Below are positions 1-6,482 of a stretch of 6,499 bases of DNA, in pieces. The notes under the pieces are model-generated. The model ran no database searches and had not been told where the DNA came from. It saw nothing but the letters and a program-made list of their open reading frames with translations. How positions within the stretch are numbered: position 1 is the first letter of the stretch; every line of letters starts with the position of its first letter. The position numbers were made by a program, and so were the translations under genes. Source of the DNA: Anaeroplasmataceae bacterium (GTDB lineage Bacteria; Bacillota_I; Bacilli_A; Acholeplasmatales; Anaeroplasmataceae); contig JAHHSW010000051.1 of NCBI GenBank assembly GCA_020024985.1, positions 1 to 6,499 of the forward strand. The letters run 5' to 3'.

Positions 1-1366
1 CGCCAAGACCGCTCATGTTTCCGTTTTGTACCTGGCTTTGCATTCTCTTCATGCTTTGTGGGTCCATGTTTTTCATTTGCTTCATTTGCTTTTTCATCAT
101 ATCAAGGGTTTGACGAAGCTTATTGACCTCCTGAATAGAACGACCAGAGCCTCTAGCAATTCTTTCTCTACGCTTATAATCCTTATCGATTAATTCAGGG
201 TGCTTACGCTCCTTCTCTGTCATTGAGTAAATAATTGCCTCAATCTTATCAAAGGCCTTATCATCAACCTGATTTAAGGCTTGCTTCATATTACCAATTC
301 CTGGTAGAAAGCCAATAATCTTTGATAATGAGCCCATTCTTTTAATCATCTTAAACTGCTTTAATAAATCATTATAGTTGAATGATTCACTCATCATTCT
401 TTCAGCAGCTGACTTCATTTCATCCTCATCAATATTTTCTGTAACGGTATCAATAAGGGTTAATACATCACCCATACCAAGGATTCTATCAGCAAGTCTA
501 TCTGGATAGAAAATTTCCATCGCATCTAGCTTTTCACCTGTTGACATAATCTTAATTGGAATACCAGTCATTTCCTTAATTGATAAGGCAGCACCACCAC
601 GAGTATCACCATCTAGCTTAGTTAAAATACAGCCGGTGATGTCTAAATCCTTATGGAAGGCTAAGGCTACATTTACTGCATCCTGACCAGCCATCGCATC
701 TACTGTTAATAATATTTCATCTGGATGAGCAATATCCTTAACATTTTGAAGCTCCTTCATTAGCTCCTCATTAATTTGTAAACGACCTGCTGTATCTATA
801 AATACTAAATCAAGACCATTTTCCTTAGCGTATTTTAAACCCTCAGTTACAATCTTTTCAGCACTTACCTTAGTACCCATTTCAAATACTGGTACATCAA
901 TGCTCTTACCAAGAGTAACTAGCTGATCAACTGCGGCAGGACGATAAATATCGGCGGCAATTAAAAGTGGCTTCTTCTTTAGCTTCTTTCTATAGAATAG
1001 AGCCATCTTACCTACAGCTGTAGTTTTACCAGCACCCTGAAGACCAACTGCCATAACAACAGTCATACCACTAGGCTTAATTTTAAGCTCAACAGCCTCA
1101 TCACCAAGTGTCTTCTTTAATTCCTCACGAACTACCTTAACAACCTGCTGACCTGGATTTAAGCCCTTTAATATATCCTCACCAAGAGCCTTTTCCTTTA
1201 TATTAGCTAAGAACTTCTTTACTACCTTATAGTTAACATCGGCCTCAAGTAGAGATAATCTTACCTCTCTTAGCATTTCATCAATATCAGTTTCATTTAG
1301 CTTACCCTTACCAGTTAGCCTACGTAGCCCCATCTGTAAGCGTGAGCTTAAGCTATCAAATGCCAT
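1..1366 (-). CDS. ffh: Signal recognition particle GTPase Ffh (SRP54), 3' end cut by window edge
   Basis: Ffh binds the SRP RNA and the signal sequences of nascent membrane and secreted proteins, then docks with FtsY at the membrane through paired GTPase domains. My translation from the ATG at 1366 gives 455 codons without a stop, reaching the window edge. The N domain (about 1-90) begins MAFDSLSSRL. The G domain shows the P-loop GLQGAGKT at 108-115, DTAGR at 191-195, TKLD at 249-252 and a closing GEKL near 277-280. The methionine-rich M domain (about 315 onward) has the SRP-RNA-binding helix region around RRERIARGSGRS (399-410) and a run of Met/Lys/Gln residues at 422-445. Bacterial Ffh is usually about 440-460 residues, so only a few C-terminal residues should be missing. 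It is the last visible gene of the ftsY-ylxM-ffh operon, starting one base after the ylxM stop. Identity is secure. Confidence 0.98.
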   Translation of the reverse strand, partial: MAFDSLSSRLQMGLRRLTGKGKLNETDIDEMLREVRLSLLEADVNYKVVKKFLANIKEKALGEDILKGLNPGQQVVKVVREELKKTLGDEAVELKIKPSGMTVVMAVGLQGAGKTTAVGKMALFYRKKLKKKPLLIAADIYRPAAVDQLVTLGKSIDVPVFEMGTKVSAEKIVTEGLKYAKENGLDLVFIDTAGRLQINEELMKELQNVKDIAHPDEILLTVDAMAGQDAVNVALAFHKDLDITGCILTKLDGDTRGGAALSIKEMTGIPIKIMSTGEKLDAMEIFYPDRLADRILGMGDVLTLIDTVTENIDEDEMKSAAERMMSESFNYNDLLKQFKMIKRMGSLSKIIGFLPGIGNMKQALNQVDDKAFDKIEAIIYSMTEKERKHPELIDKDYKRRERIARGSGRSIQEVNKLRQTLDMMKKQMKQMKNMDPQSMKRMQSQVQNGNMSGLG

Positions 1367-1367
1367 A

Positions 1368-1667
1368 TTAATCCTCCATCAAAATATTAAATATAGATTC
1401 CTTAAGACTTTTATCTATATCTAAATTTTCTATTTTTAAAAGCTTTTTATGAAGCCCAAGCTTATTTTCATAATCCTCTAGGGCTAAAACGCTTCTTTTT
1501 ATTTGATCAAATACTCCATTTCTACTAATAGAGTAGTTTAGGGCTATCTCTCCTATGGATAAATCCATAAAATAATAATCCTCAAAATAATTTCTTTGCT
1601 TATCTGTTAATAGCGCTCCATATAAATCATATAGGGCTATAACATAATTTCTATCAAGGGATTCCAT
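1368..1667 (-). CDS. ylxM: YlxM family SRP-associated helix-turn-helix protein (UPF0122)
   Basis: This 99-residue protein belongs to the YlxM/p13 family, small helix-turn-helix proteins encoded next to ffh in low-GC Gram-positive bacteria. In streptococci a YlxM protein has been reported to bind SRP components and modulate SRP GTPase activity; its role here is inferred from that. The family pattern is visible: LLTDKQRNYFEDYY at 19-32, DLSIGEIA at 35-42, then the recognition-helix segment SISRNGVFDQIKR (46-58) and LEDYENKLGL (63-72). Family members as I recall them usually read SRQAVYD where this one reads SRNGVFD, a mild departure in the presumed recognition helix. The basic-to-acidic tail ends in MED. 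The gene starts three bases after the ftsY stop, with a good ribosome binding site, and ends one base before ffh. Its length is near the family norm (about 105-115). Confidence 0.93.
   Translation of the reverse strand: MESLDRNYVIALYDLYGALLTDKQRNYFEDYYFMDLSIGEIALNYSISRNGVFDQIKRSVLALEDYENKLGLHKKLLKIENLDIDKSLKESIFNILMED
1373..1377 (-). promoter_or_regulatory. Ribosome binding site of ffh, inside the end of ylxM
   Basis: The minus strand reads GGAGG six bases before the ffh ATG. The motif is formed by the last codons of ylxM (ATG GAG GAT TAA), so ribosomes finishing ylxM sit on the ffh start. This fixes the ffh start and suggests translational coupling; the coupling is an inference. Confidence 0.85.
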
Positions 1668-1670
1668 AGT

Positions 1671-2636
1671 CTATTCCTCAAAGAAATCAGCAAATAAGCC
1701 ATATAGGTACTGCTCGATATCGAATACCTCTAAATCATCAATACCCTCACCAAGGCCTATATACTTAATTGGAATACCCATTTCATGACGGATTGCTAAA
1801 ACAATACCACCCTTACTAGTTCCATCTAGCTTAGTTAGAATAACGCCAGTAACATCAGTTGCCTCCTTAAAGGCCTTAGCCTGGCTCATACCATTTTGAC
1901 CAGTTGTAGCGTCAATTACAAGTAAGGTCTCATGTGGTGCCTCAGGACACTCCTTTTGTAGAACTCTCTTCATCTTAGAAAGTTCATTCATAAGGTTAAC
2001 CTTATTTTGAAGCCTACCAGCTGTATCACAAAGTAAAATATCATAATTTTCAGCCTGAGCCTTCTTAATAGCGTCATACATTACTGCAGATGGGTCAGTA
2101 CCACTTTCCTTAGTAACAATATCAACACCAATTCTTTTAGCCCAAACGCTTAATTGCTCAATCGCACCTGCTCTAAAGGTATCACCAGCCGCAAGTAGGA
2201 CCTTCTTACCCTCCTTCTTATAGGATGCAGCAATCTTAGCAATTGAGGTAGTCTTACCAACACCATTAACACCAACAAATAAAATTATAGATAGACCATT
2301 CTTATTTAAATTAAGGTTTGCATTTACAACCTCACCATTTAAGTAGATTTCAAACATCTTATCCATAATCATTTCCTGTAGCTCAAGTGGGTCAGTAATT
2401 CCCTTAGTTTTAACCTCGCTACGTAGATCATCTATAAAGTCAACAACAGTATCAACACCAATATCTGCCATTATGAATATTTCCTCAAGCTCATCAAATA
2501 AATCATCATCTATTTGCTTGCTCTTAGATAAAATATCCTTTAGGGTAGAAAGGGCACCCTCTCTTGTCTTATGTAAGCCTAGCTTATATTTCTTACTTTT
2601 TTTATCTTTTCTTTTAAATAGGTCAAAAAATCCCAT
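1671..2636 (-). CDS. ftsY: Signal recognition particle receptor FtsY
   Basis: FtsY is the membrane-associated GTPase that receives the ribosome-SRP complex by pairing with Ffh and hands the nascent chain to the Sec translocon. The 321-residue protein opens with the amphipathic, basic segment MGFFDLFKRKDKKSKK typical of the lipid-binding N-terminus, and lacks the long acidic A domain of E. coli FtsY, as is usual in Bacillota. The N domain spans about 20-110. The G domain carries the P-loop GVNGVGKT (122-129), the SRP-GTPase insertion motif DTFRAGA (152-158), DTAGR (204-208), TKLD (268-271) and GLGEGIDDL (294-302). All GTPase motifs are intact. It is the first gene of an operon with ylxM and ffh and has its own promoter and ribosome binding site. 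In Bacillus, smc precedes ftsY; here topA does. Confidence 0.98.
   Translation of the reverse strand: MGFFDLFKRKDKKSKKYKLGLHKTREGALSTLKDILSKSKQIDDDLFDELEEIFIMADIGVDTVVDFIDDLRSEVKTKGITDPLELQEMIMDKMFEIYLNGEVVNANLNLNKNGLSIILFVGVNGVGKTTSIAKIAASYKKEGKKVLLAAGDTFRAGAIEQLSVWAKRIGVDIVTKESGTDPSAVMYDAIKKAQAENYDILLCDTAGRLQNKVNLMNELSKMKRVLQKECPEAPHETLLVIDATTGQNGMSQAKAFKEATDVTGVILTKLDGTSKGGIVLAIRHEMGIPIKYIGLGEGIDDLEVFDIEQYLYGLFADFFEE
1674..1679 (-). promoter_or_regulatory. Ribosome binding site of ylxM, inside the end of ftsY
   Basis: The minus strand reads GAGGAA six bases before the ylxM ATG at 1667. It is supplied by the two terminal glutamate codons of ftsY (GAG GAA TAG), the same arrangement as at the ylxM-ffh junction. 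This supports the chosen start and suggests coupled translation. Confidence 0.8.
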
Positions 2637-2644
2637 AAATTAAT

Positions 2645-2650
2645 CACTCC
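2645..2650 (-). promoter_or_regulatory. Ribosome binding site of ftsY
   Basis: The minus strand reads GGAGTG eight bases upstream of the ftsY ATG at 2636. No alternative start lies between the site and this ATG, so the start at MGFFDLF is well supported. Confidence 0.75.
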
Positions 2651-2662
2651 ATATCATTATGA

Positions 2663-2691
2663 ATTATACCATAAACAAAAATCAAATTCAA
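2663..2691 (-). promoter_or_regulatory. Promoter of the ftsY-ylxM-ffh operon
   Basis: On the minus strand a perfect -10 box TATAAT (2668-2663) is preceded by TGG (2671-2669), making an extended -10 element. TTGAAT (2691-2686) lies 17 bases upstream and matches the -35 consensus at four of six positions. Transcription would start near 2656, giving a leader of about 20 bases before the ftsY ATG. The -35 box touches the last bases of the topA terminator T-tract. The element is read directly from the sequence; activity is inferred for a housekeeping sigma factor. Confidence 0.8.
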
Positions 2692-2717
2692 AGAAAAAAT
2701 AGGCCATAAGCCTATTT
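2691..2717 (-). terminator. Intrinsic terminator of topA, overlapping its stop codon
   Basis: The minus strand forms an 8-base-pair perfect hairpin: AAATAGGC (2717-2710), loop TTATG, GCCTATTT (2704-2697), followed by a T-rich run TTTCTT (2696-2691). The first arm begins in the last lysine codon of topA and contains its TAG stop. The stem is AU-rich at its base, so its strength is moderate, but its position between topA and a separate promoter for ftsY fits a terminator. Confidence 0.75.
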
Positions 2718-5168
2718 GTTCTTATTAATCATTTCATTATATTCATCAATTGAGATAATATTTTTACATCTAGGGTAATTACTGCAGGCATAGAATTCAT
2801 TACCAGCGTTCTTACCTCTTGAGGCAACCCTCTTTACAAAGTGACCCTTACCACATTTAGGACAGATAATTTCCTCACCCTCTACTGTTGGTAATGGCTC
2901 CTTTTTATCCTTACAATGCTTAAAGCAAAACAAATTACCATCCTTATCCTTTAGCATCATGCTACCACAATCAGGGCATACCTCATTAGTTGGCTCACCC
3001 TCAAGTATAGTTTTACAACTAGGATAATTACTACAAGCATAGAAGGAATTACCCTTGTTCTTACCTCTTTGAGCAATCTTCATAACAATATGACCCTTGC
3101 CACATACAGGACATAAGAACTCCTCCTTAGGAGCGTCCTTACAGTGAGCACTACAATAAAGCTCACCCTCACTATTTTTAAGCATCATAGCTCCACAATC
3201 AGGACATACCTCATTGGTTGGCTCATCATTAAAAATAGTTTTACAGCTAGGGTAATTATTGCAGGCATAGAACATCTTACCCTTATTCTTGCCACTCTTT
3301 GCTACTCTACCTACTAAATGAGCCTTACCACATACTGGGCATACTACATTAGTATCTAATAGCTCTTCCTCTTCCTTTTTAATGTATTTACACTTAGGAT
3401 AATTACTACAGCAGGTAAATTCACCATACTTACCTAAGCGAATTACTAAAGGTGAGCCACAGCTTGGACAAAGCTCGTCTGTAGGAATTGGATATTTACC
3501 ATCCATCTTCTCCTTGGCGTTTTCAAATAGCGGAATGAAGCCATCATAGAATTCCTTTAGCTCCTCCTGCTTATCTAATTCGCCTCTTGCGATACTATCT
3601 AAATCTGCCTCCATATTAGCAGTATATTTAACATTAATAATATCACTAAAGAACTCTAAAAGCTTTTCAGTAGTTAGCATACCCTGCTCACTTGGAACTA
3701 AATTACGCTTTTCTAGGGTAACATAGCCTCTATCCTTTAGGGTTTTAATGGTTTGAGCATAGGTAGATGGTCTACCAATACCAAGCTCCTCCATATCCTT
3801 AATTAAGGATGCCTCAGTATATCTACTCTTTGGCTCAGTTTGCTTATCTAAAATATTAATTTCATCAGCATTGAAGGCTTCCCCTAGCTTAAAGCTTGGA
3901 ATTAGCTCAATTTCACTTTCTTCCTTACCATATAGCTTTAAATAGCCATCAAAGATAAGCTCACTTCCATGAGCCTCCCAAAGTGAATCAGTATTAGTAA
4001 ATAAAATCTTAGTTGAATTATATACTGCTGAGCTCATTAATGAGGCTAGGGTTCTATTATAAATTAATCTATAAAGCTTAAACTCATCATCAGTTAAATG
4101 CTTTCTTATGCTTTCAGGGGTTCTATAAACGCTTGTTGGTCTAATACCCTCATGAGCGTCCTGAGCATTCTTTTGCTTCTTATTCTTTACGCTTCCTAAA
4201 TATTTAGAGCCATAGGTTTTTAAAATATAATCAGAGGCTAAATTAACAAAGCTATCTGATAATCTAGTTGAATCGGTACGCATATAGGTAATTAAACCGA
4301 CTGTCTCACTACCAATATTTTTACCCTCATATAGCCTTTGAGCAATGCTCATAGTCTTAGTAGGTGAAAAGCCTAGCTTATTTGAGGCATCCTGCTGAAG
4401 GGTTGAGGTTGTAAAGGTAGGTGATGATGATCTTTTAACTTGCTTAGTTTCAATATTAGAAACAACAAAGGATAAAAGCCTTGGAATTAAATTCTCAAGC
4501 ACCTTCCTATCTAAAATTCTATGCTTACTATCAACCTTTTCACCCACTAACTCAACAAGCTTAAGCTTAAAGGTTTTAAAAACTGCCTCTGCCTCATAAT
4601 AATTAGTTGGGACAAAGGATAATATTTCACGCTCTAAATTTACAATAAGCATTAGAGCAACTGATTGAACACGACCAGCACTCTTAGAGCCTATTTTCTT
4701 TTGTAGAAGCTTTGATAGCTTAAAGCCTAAAATTCTATCAATCATTCTTCTAGATTCCTGGCTATCAACCATCTTAATATCAATAGGATGAGGAGCCTTT
4801 AGGGCCTCCTCTACTGCACCCTTAGTTATTTCATGAAATTCTATTCTATTATTACTATTTAAATCAAGACCTAATACATTAGCTAAATGATAGGCAATTG
4901 CTTCACCCTCGCGGTCGGGGTCGGTTGCAAGTAATACTTCCTTTCCCTTGCAGGCCTTCTTTAGGCTTGTAACTAGGCTTTCCTTATCCTTCATTATTTT
5001 ATAGTTAGGAACAAATCCGGCTGGAATATCAATTCCTAAGCCATCCTTACCAGTAGTTGCTAAATCACAAATATGCCCCTTTGATGATAATACTGTATAG
5101 CCACTTCCTAGATAAGATTCAATGGTTTTACTCTTACTTGGAGATTCGACAATTATAACCTTATTCAT
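2712..5168 (-). CDS. topA: DNA topoisomerase I (type IA) with an expanded zinc-module tail
   Basis: TopA relaxes negative supercoils by transient single-strand cleavage through a 5'-phosphotyrosine link. The 818-residue protein starts with the Toprim domain: VIIVESPSK with catalytic Glu8, and DPDRE at 83-87 with the metal-binding acidic residues. Conserved arginine-rich segments follow (QESRRMIDRILGF near 137-149; SAGRVQS near 163-169). The active-site tyrosine is Tyr295 in GLITYMRTDS (291-300), and DAHEGIRPT lies at 337-345. The tail from 567 holds six four-cysteine modules: C567/C570/C587/C593, C610/C613/C636/C642, C655/C658/C672/C676, C686/C689/C712/C718, C731/C734/C748/C752 and C769/C772/C795/C801. 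This is much longer than Bacillus subtilis TopA (about 690 residues). ATG 5168 was chosen over an in-frame GTG at 5186 because AGGAGA lies between them. It is transcribed alone between two terminators. Confidence 0.98.
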   Translation of the reverse strand: MNKVIIVESPSKSKTIESYLGSGYTVLSSKGHICDLATTGKDGLGIDIPAGFVPNYKIMKDKESLVTSLKKACKGKEVLLATDPDREGEAIAYHLANVLGLDLNSNNRIEFHEITKGAVEEALKAPHPIDIKMVDSQESRRMIDRILGFKLSKLLQKKIGSKSAGRVQSVALMLIVNLEREILSFVPTNYYEAEAVFKTFKLKLVELVGEKVDSKHRILDRKVLENLIPRLLSFVVSNIETKQVKRSSSPTFTTSTLQQDASNKLGFSPTKTMSIAQRLYEGKNIGSETVGLITYMRTDSTRLSDSFVNLASDYILKTYGSKYLGSVKNKKQKNAQDAHEGIRPTSVYRTPESIRKHLTDDEFKLYRLIYNRTLASLMSSAVYNSTKILFTNTDSLWEAHGSELIFDGYLKLYGKEESEIELIPSFKLGEAFNADEINILDKQTEPKSRYTEASLIKDMEELGIGRPSTYAQTIKTLKDRGYVTLEKRNLVPSEQGMLTTEKLLEFFSDIINVKYTANMEADLDSIARGELDKQEELKEFYDGFIPLFENAKEKMDGKYPIPTDELCPSCGSPLVIRLGKYGEFTCCSNYPKCKYIKKEEEELLDTNVVCPVCGKAHLVGRVAKSGKNKGKMFYACNNYPSCKTIFNDEPTNEVCPDCGAMMLKNSEGELYCSAHCKDAPKEEFLCPVCGKGHIVMKIAQRGKNKGNSFYACSNYPSCKTILEGEPTNEVCPDCGSMMLKDKDGNLFCFKHCKDKKEPLPTVEGEEIICPKCGKGHFVKRVASRGKNAGNEFYACSNYPRCKNIISIDEYNEMINKNK
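2754..3341 (-). repeat. Tandem in-frame repeat encoding TopA zinc modules (about 2.5 copies of a 228-base unit)
   Basis: A 76-codon unit made of one long module (C-x2-C-x22-C-x5-C) and one short module (C-x2-C-x13-C-x3-C) occurs twice in full, at 3341-3114 and 3113-2886. After a short acidic spacer, a third copy of the long module alone lies at 2864-2754. Shared protein words include GKNKG, FYAC, NYPSCKTI, EPTNEVCPDCG and HCKD. Over a sample of 99 aligned bases (3195-3293 against 2967-3065, offset exactly 228) I count 81 identical. This shows a duplication inside topA rather than independent recruitment of modules. Confidence 0.9.
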
Positions 5169-5175
5169 AAAAAAT

Positions 5176-5181
5176 TCTCCT
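5176..5181 (-). promoter_or_regulatory. Ribosome binding site deciding the topA start
   Basis: The minus strand reads AGGAGA seven bases before ATG 5168. The reading frame is open further upstream to a GTG at 5186, but that codon lies just before this site, so translation should begin at MNKVIIVES, which also matches the usual TopA N-terminus. Confidence 0.85.
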
Positions 5182-5200
5182 TTCACTACTGCAATTAATA

Positions 5201-5229
5201 ATATTAAGCTAAAAATATATGATTGTCAA
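5201..5229 (-). promoter_or_regulatory. Promoter of topA
   Basis: The minus strand has a perfect -35 box TTGACA (5229-5224), a 17-base AT-rich spacer and a -10 box TAATAT (5206-5201) matching the consensus at four of six positions. Transcription would start near 5194, leaving a leader of about 26 bases before the ATG. The spacing and the perfect -35 make this a convincing housekeeping-type promoter. A 22-base palindrome lies 35 bases upstream of the -35 box. Confidence 0.8.
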
Positions 5230-5264
5230 GGCATTGAAAACGAGAAAATCAGTGCAATTTCTCT

Positions 5265-5286
5265 CTTATTATATATATATAATAAG
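5265..5286. repeat. Perfect 22-base AT-rich palindrome upstream of topA
   Basis: Positions 5265-5286 equal their own reverse complement: CTTATT and AATAAG flank an alternating AT core. There is no loop, and no T-tract follows directly on either strand, so it is not a standard terminator. It lies between the potD terminator and the topA promoter. It could be a regulator-binding site or a site that melts or extrudes a cruciform under negative supercoiling; function is unknown and simple AT-richness could produce part of it. Confidence 0.7.
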
Positions 5287-5307
5287 GATGAGAACAAAAT
5301 TTTTTTG

Positions 5308-5336
5308 AAAAAAACACTACCACGTTTGTGGTAGTG
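5308..5336 (-). terminator. Strong intrinsic terminator after potD
   Basis: The minus strand forms a perfect 9-base-pair hairpin, CACTACCAC (5336-5328), loop AAAC, GTGGTAGTG (5323-5315), followed at once by seven T residues (5314-5308). It begins seven bases after the potD stop codon. On the plus strand no T-run follows the hairpin, so it acts in the minus direction only. It separates the potD unit from topA. Confidence 0.93.
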
Positions 5337-5342
5337 CATTAA

Positions 5343-6482
5343 TTAAAATAATACCTCAGTAAATTCTCTTTCAATATGCTTAAACACATCTGTACCTAAG
5401 AATCTATATACCTCGCCTCTACTATTTGGCTGGCTTAGTATATTAACTGGGCTATAGGCCTTAACCCTAGTGACATCACTAAAGTCCTCACTTGCCATAA
5501 CCTCATCATAAACAGTTCTTACTGTAGGACAAAAGCCTACATAGGCAGCATTCTCATAGGCTCCATGATGAGAAATCATAAAGCTTATAAATTCATGTGC
5601 TAAATCTGGGTTTGTTGAGGTATTAGGAATAACCATTCCATCAAAGAATATATTATTATGCTCAACAGGGGCATAGATATTATAGTTACTTACATTAGCC
5701 TCGTTGCCTCCATCCATATCAGCATAGTAGGCATCAAAGTAATCACCTGAATAAACTAAGGCTAAATCCAAGGTACCCTTAGAGATTTCAATCTTTAAAT
5801 CATCAGTACCCCACTGACGGAATTTTGCCTTCTTTAGAGTGTCCATAGCCTCATCTATCATACTCTCATCCTTAGTGTTTAAAGACATTCCAAGATAAAG
5901 CTCCGCTGCTGCTAGGGCATCCCTTGAGCCATTATACATCGCAACCTTCGCACCCTCCGGTCTTAATTCTGGCTCAAATAAAATTCTCCAGCCATACTCA
6001 TGAACAAGCTCATCAAGCTCTGGGTACTTCTTAGTTGAATACATTATACCAAGTGAGCCCCAGAAATATGGCATATAGTAGCCATCATAATTAATACAAT
6101 CCTCCCCTGCCATTAATTCCTCAAGCTCCTTAACAAAGATACCATCATGATATTCAGGAATCTTACTATAATCAAGCTTAATTAGCATGTTTTCAGTTTT
6201 CATCTGATCAATCATATAATCACTAGGGATTGCTAAATCATACTCTGCAGTTCTATTTTGAATCATTGTATACATTGATTCATTACTATCTGTTGTAGCT
6301 ATTTTAATATTTACATTATGTGCTTCCTCAAATTCACTAATTAATTCATCTGAAATATATTCACCCCAGCTTAAAATAAGTAAATCTGCGCCCTTTCCTG
6401 ATGTACATGAGCTTAAGCTTAAGCCAAGGGCTAGAGAACCAAGCATTAATGCTCCTCTTTTAATTTTTAATTTATTATGCAT
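5343..6482 (-). CDS. potD: Spermidine/putrescine ABC transporter substrate-binding lipoprotein PotD
   Basis: PotD-type proteins capture polyamines outside the membrane and deliver them to the PotABC transporter. The 379-residue protein has a lipoprotein signal: basic region MHNKLKIKRG, hydrophobic stretch and lipobox LSSC, with Cys26 as the predicted lipid anchor. The mature part follows the PotD fold: LSWGEYISDELISEFE (37-52), DSNESMYTMI (65-74), YDLAIPSDYMI (81-91), KLDYSKIP (102-109), PYFWGSLGI (138-146), LVYSGDYF (242-249) and FFDGMVIP (279-286). Family and length agree with PotD. Some ligand-site residues differ from E. coli PotD, so the exact substrate is uncertain. The start at 6482 has only a weak upstream GGTG; a better-placed GAGGAG precedes Met13, but starting there would remove the basic part of the signal peptide. 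The permease and ATPase genes are expected upstream, outside the window. A strong terminator follows. Confidence 0.93.
   Translation of the reverse strand: MHNKLKIKRGALMLGSLALGLSLSSCTSGKGADLLILSWGEYISDELISEFEEAHNVNIKIATTDSNESMYTMIQNRTAEYDLAIPSDYMIDQMKTENMLIKLDYSKIPEYHDGIFVKELEELMAGEDCINYDGYYMPYFWGSLGIMYSTKKYPELDELVHEYGWRILFEPELRPEGAKVAMYNGSRDALAAAELYLGMSLNTKDESMIDEAMDTLKKAKFRQWGTDDLKIEISKGTLDLALVYSGDYFDAYYADMDGGNEANVSNYNIYAPVEHNNIFFDGMVIPNTSTNPDLAHEFISFMISHHGAYENAAYVGFCPTVRTVYDEVMASEDFSDVTRVKAYSPVNILSQPNSRGEVYRFLGTDVFKHIEREFTEVLF
6452..6457 (-). promoter_or_regulatory. Possible internal ribosome binding site within potD
   Basis: The minus strand reads GAGGAG five bases before the ATG for Met13 (6446) of the potD product. 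It is formed by the codons for Arg-Gly at the end of the basic signal region. It is stronger than anything seen before the ATG at 6482. It could serve an alternative start or be a coincidence of AGA GGA codons; use is not established. Confidence 0.35.

Noticed and set aside
5169..5186. GTG start adding six residues to TopA
   Set aside because: The added codons contain the ribosome binding site AGGAGA itself, and MNKVIIVES matches the usual TopA N-terminus, so ATG 5168 is the start.
5297..5314. Runs of T and A near 5300-5314 as a plus-strand terminator
   Set aside because: The AT palindrome is separated from the plus-strand T-run by more than ten bases and has no loop, and there is no plus-strand gene to terminate. 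The A-run is explained as the T-tract of the potD terminator on the minus strand.
5122..5334. A 70-codon open frame on the plus strand
   Set aside because: It overlaps the start of topA, the topA promoter, the AT palindrome and the potD terminator. Its product resembles no family I know, and no convincing ribosome binding site precedes it. It is a chance opening in AT-rich DNA.
6405..6425. Repeated AGCTTAAGC-like words in potD and topA as a repeat family
   Set aside because: They arise from adjacent leucine, serine and lysine codons in a biased genome and lie within conserved coding sequence; no consistent spacing or flanking structure is seen.
1..6482. Alternative genetic code with TGA read as tryptophan
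   Set aside because: The visible tryptophans, in FtsY, TopA and PotD, are all TGG and no conserved frame contains an internal TGA. The four visible stops are TAA or TAG, which alone is too few to argue for reassignment.
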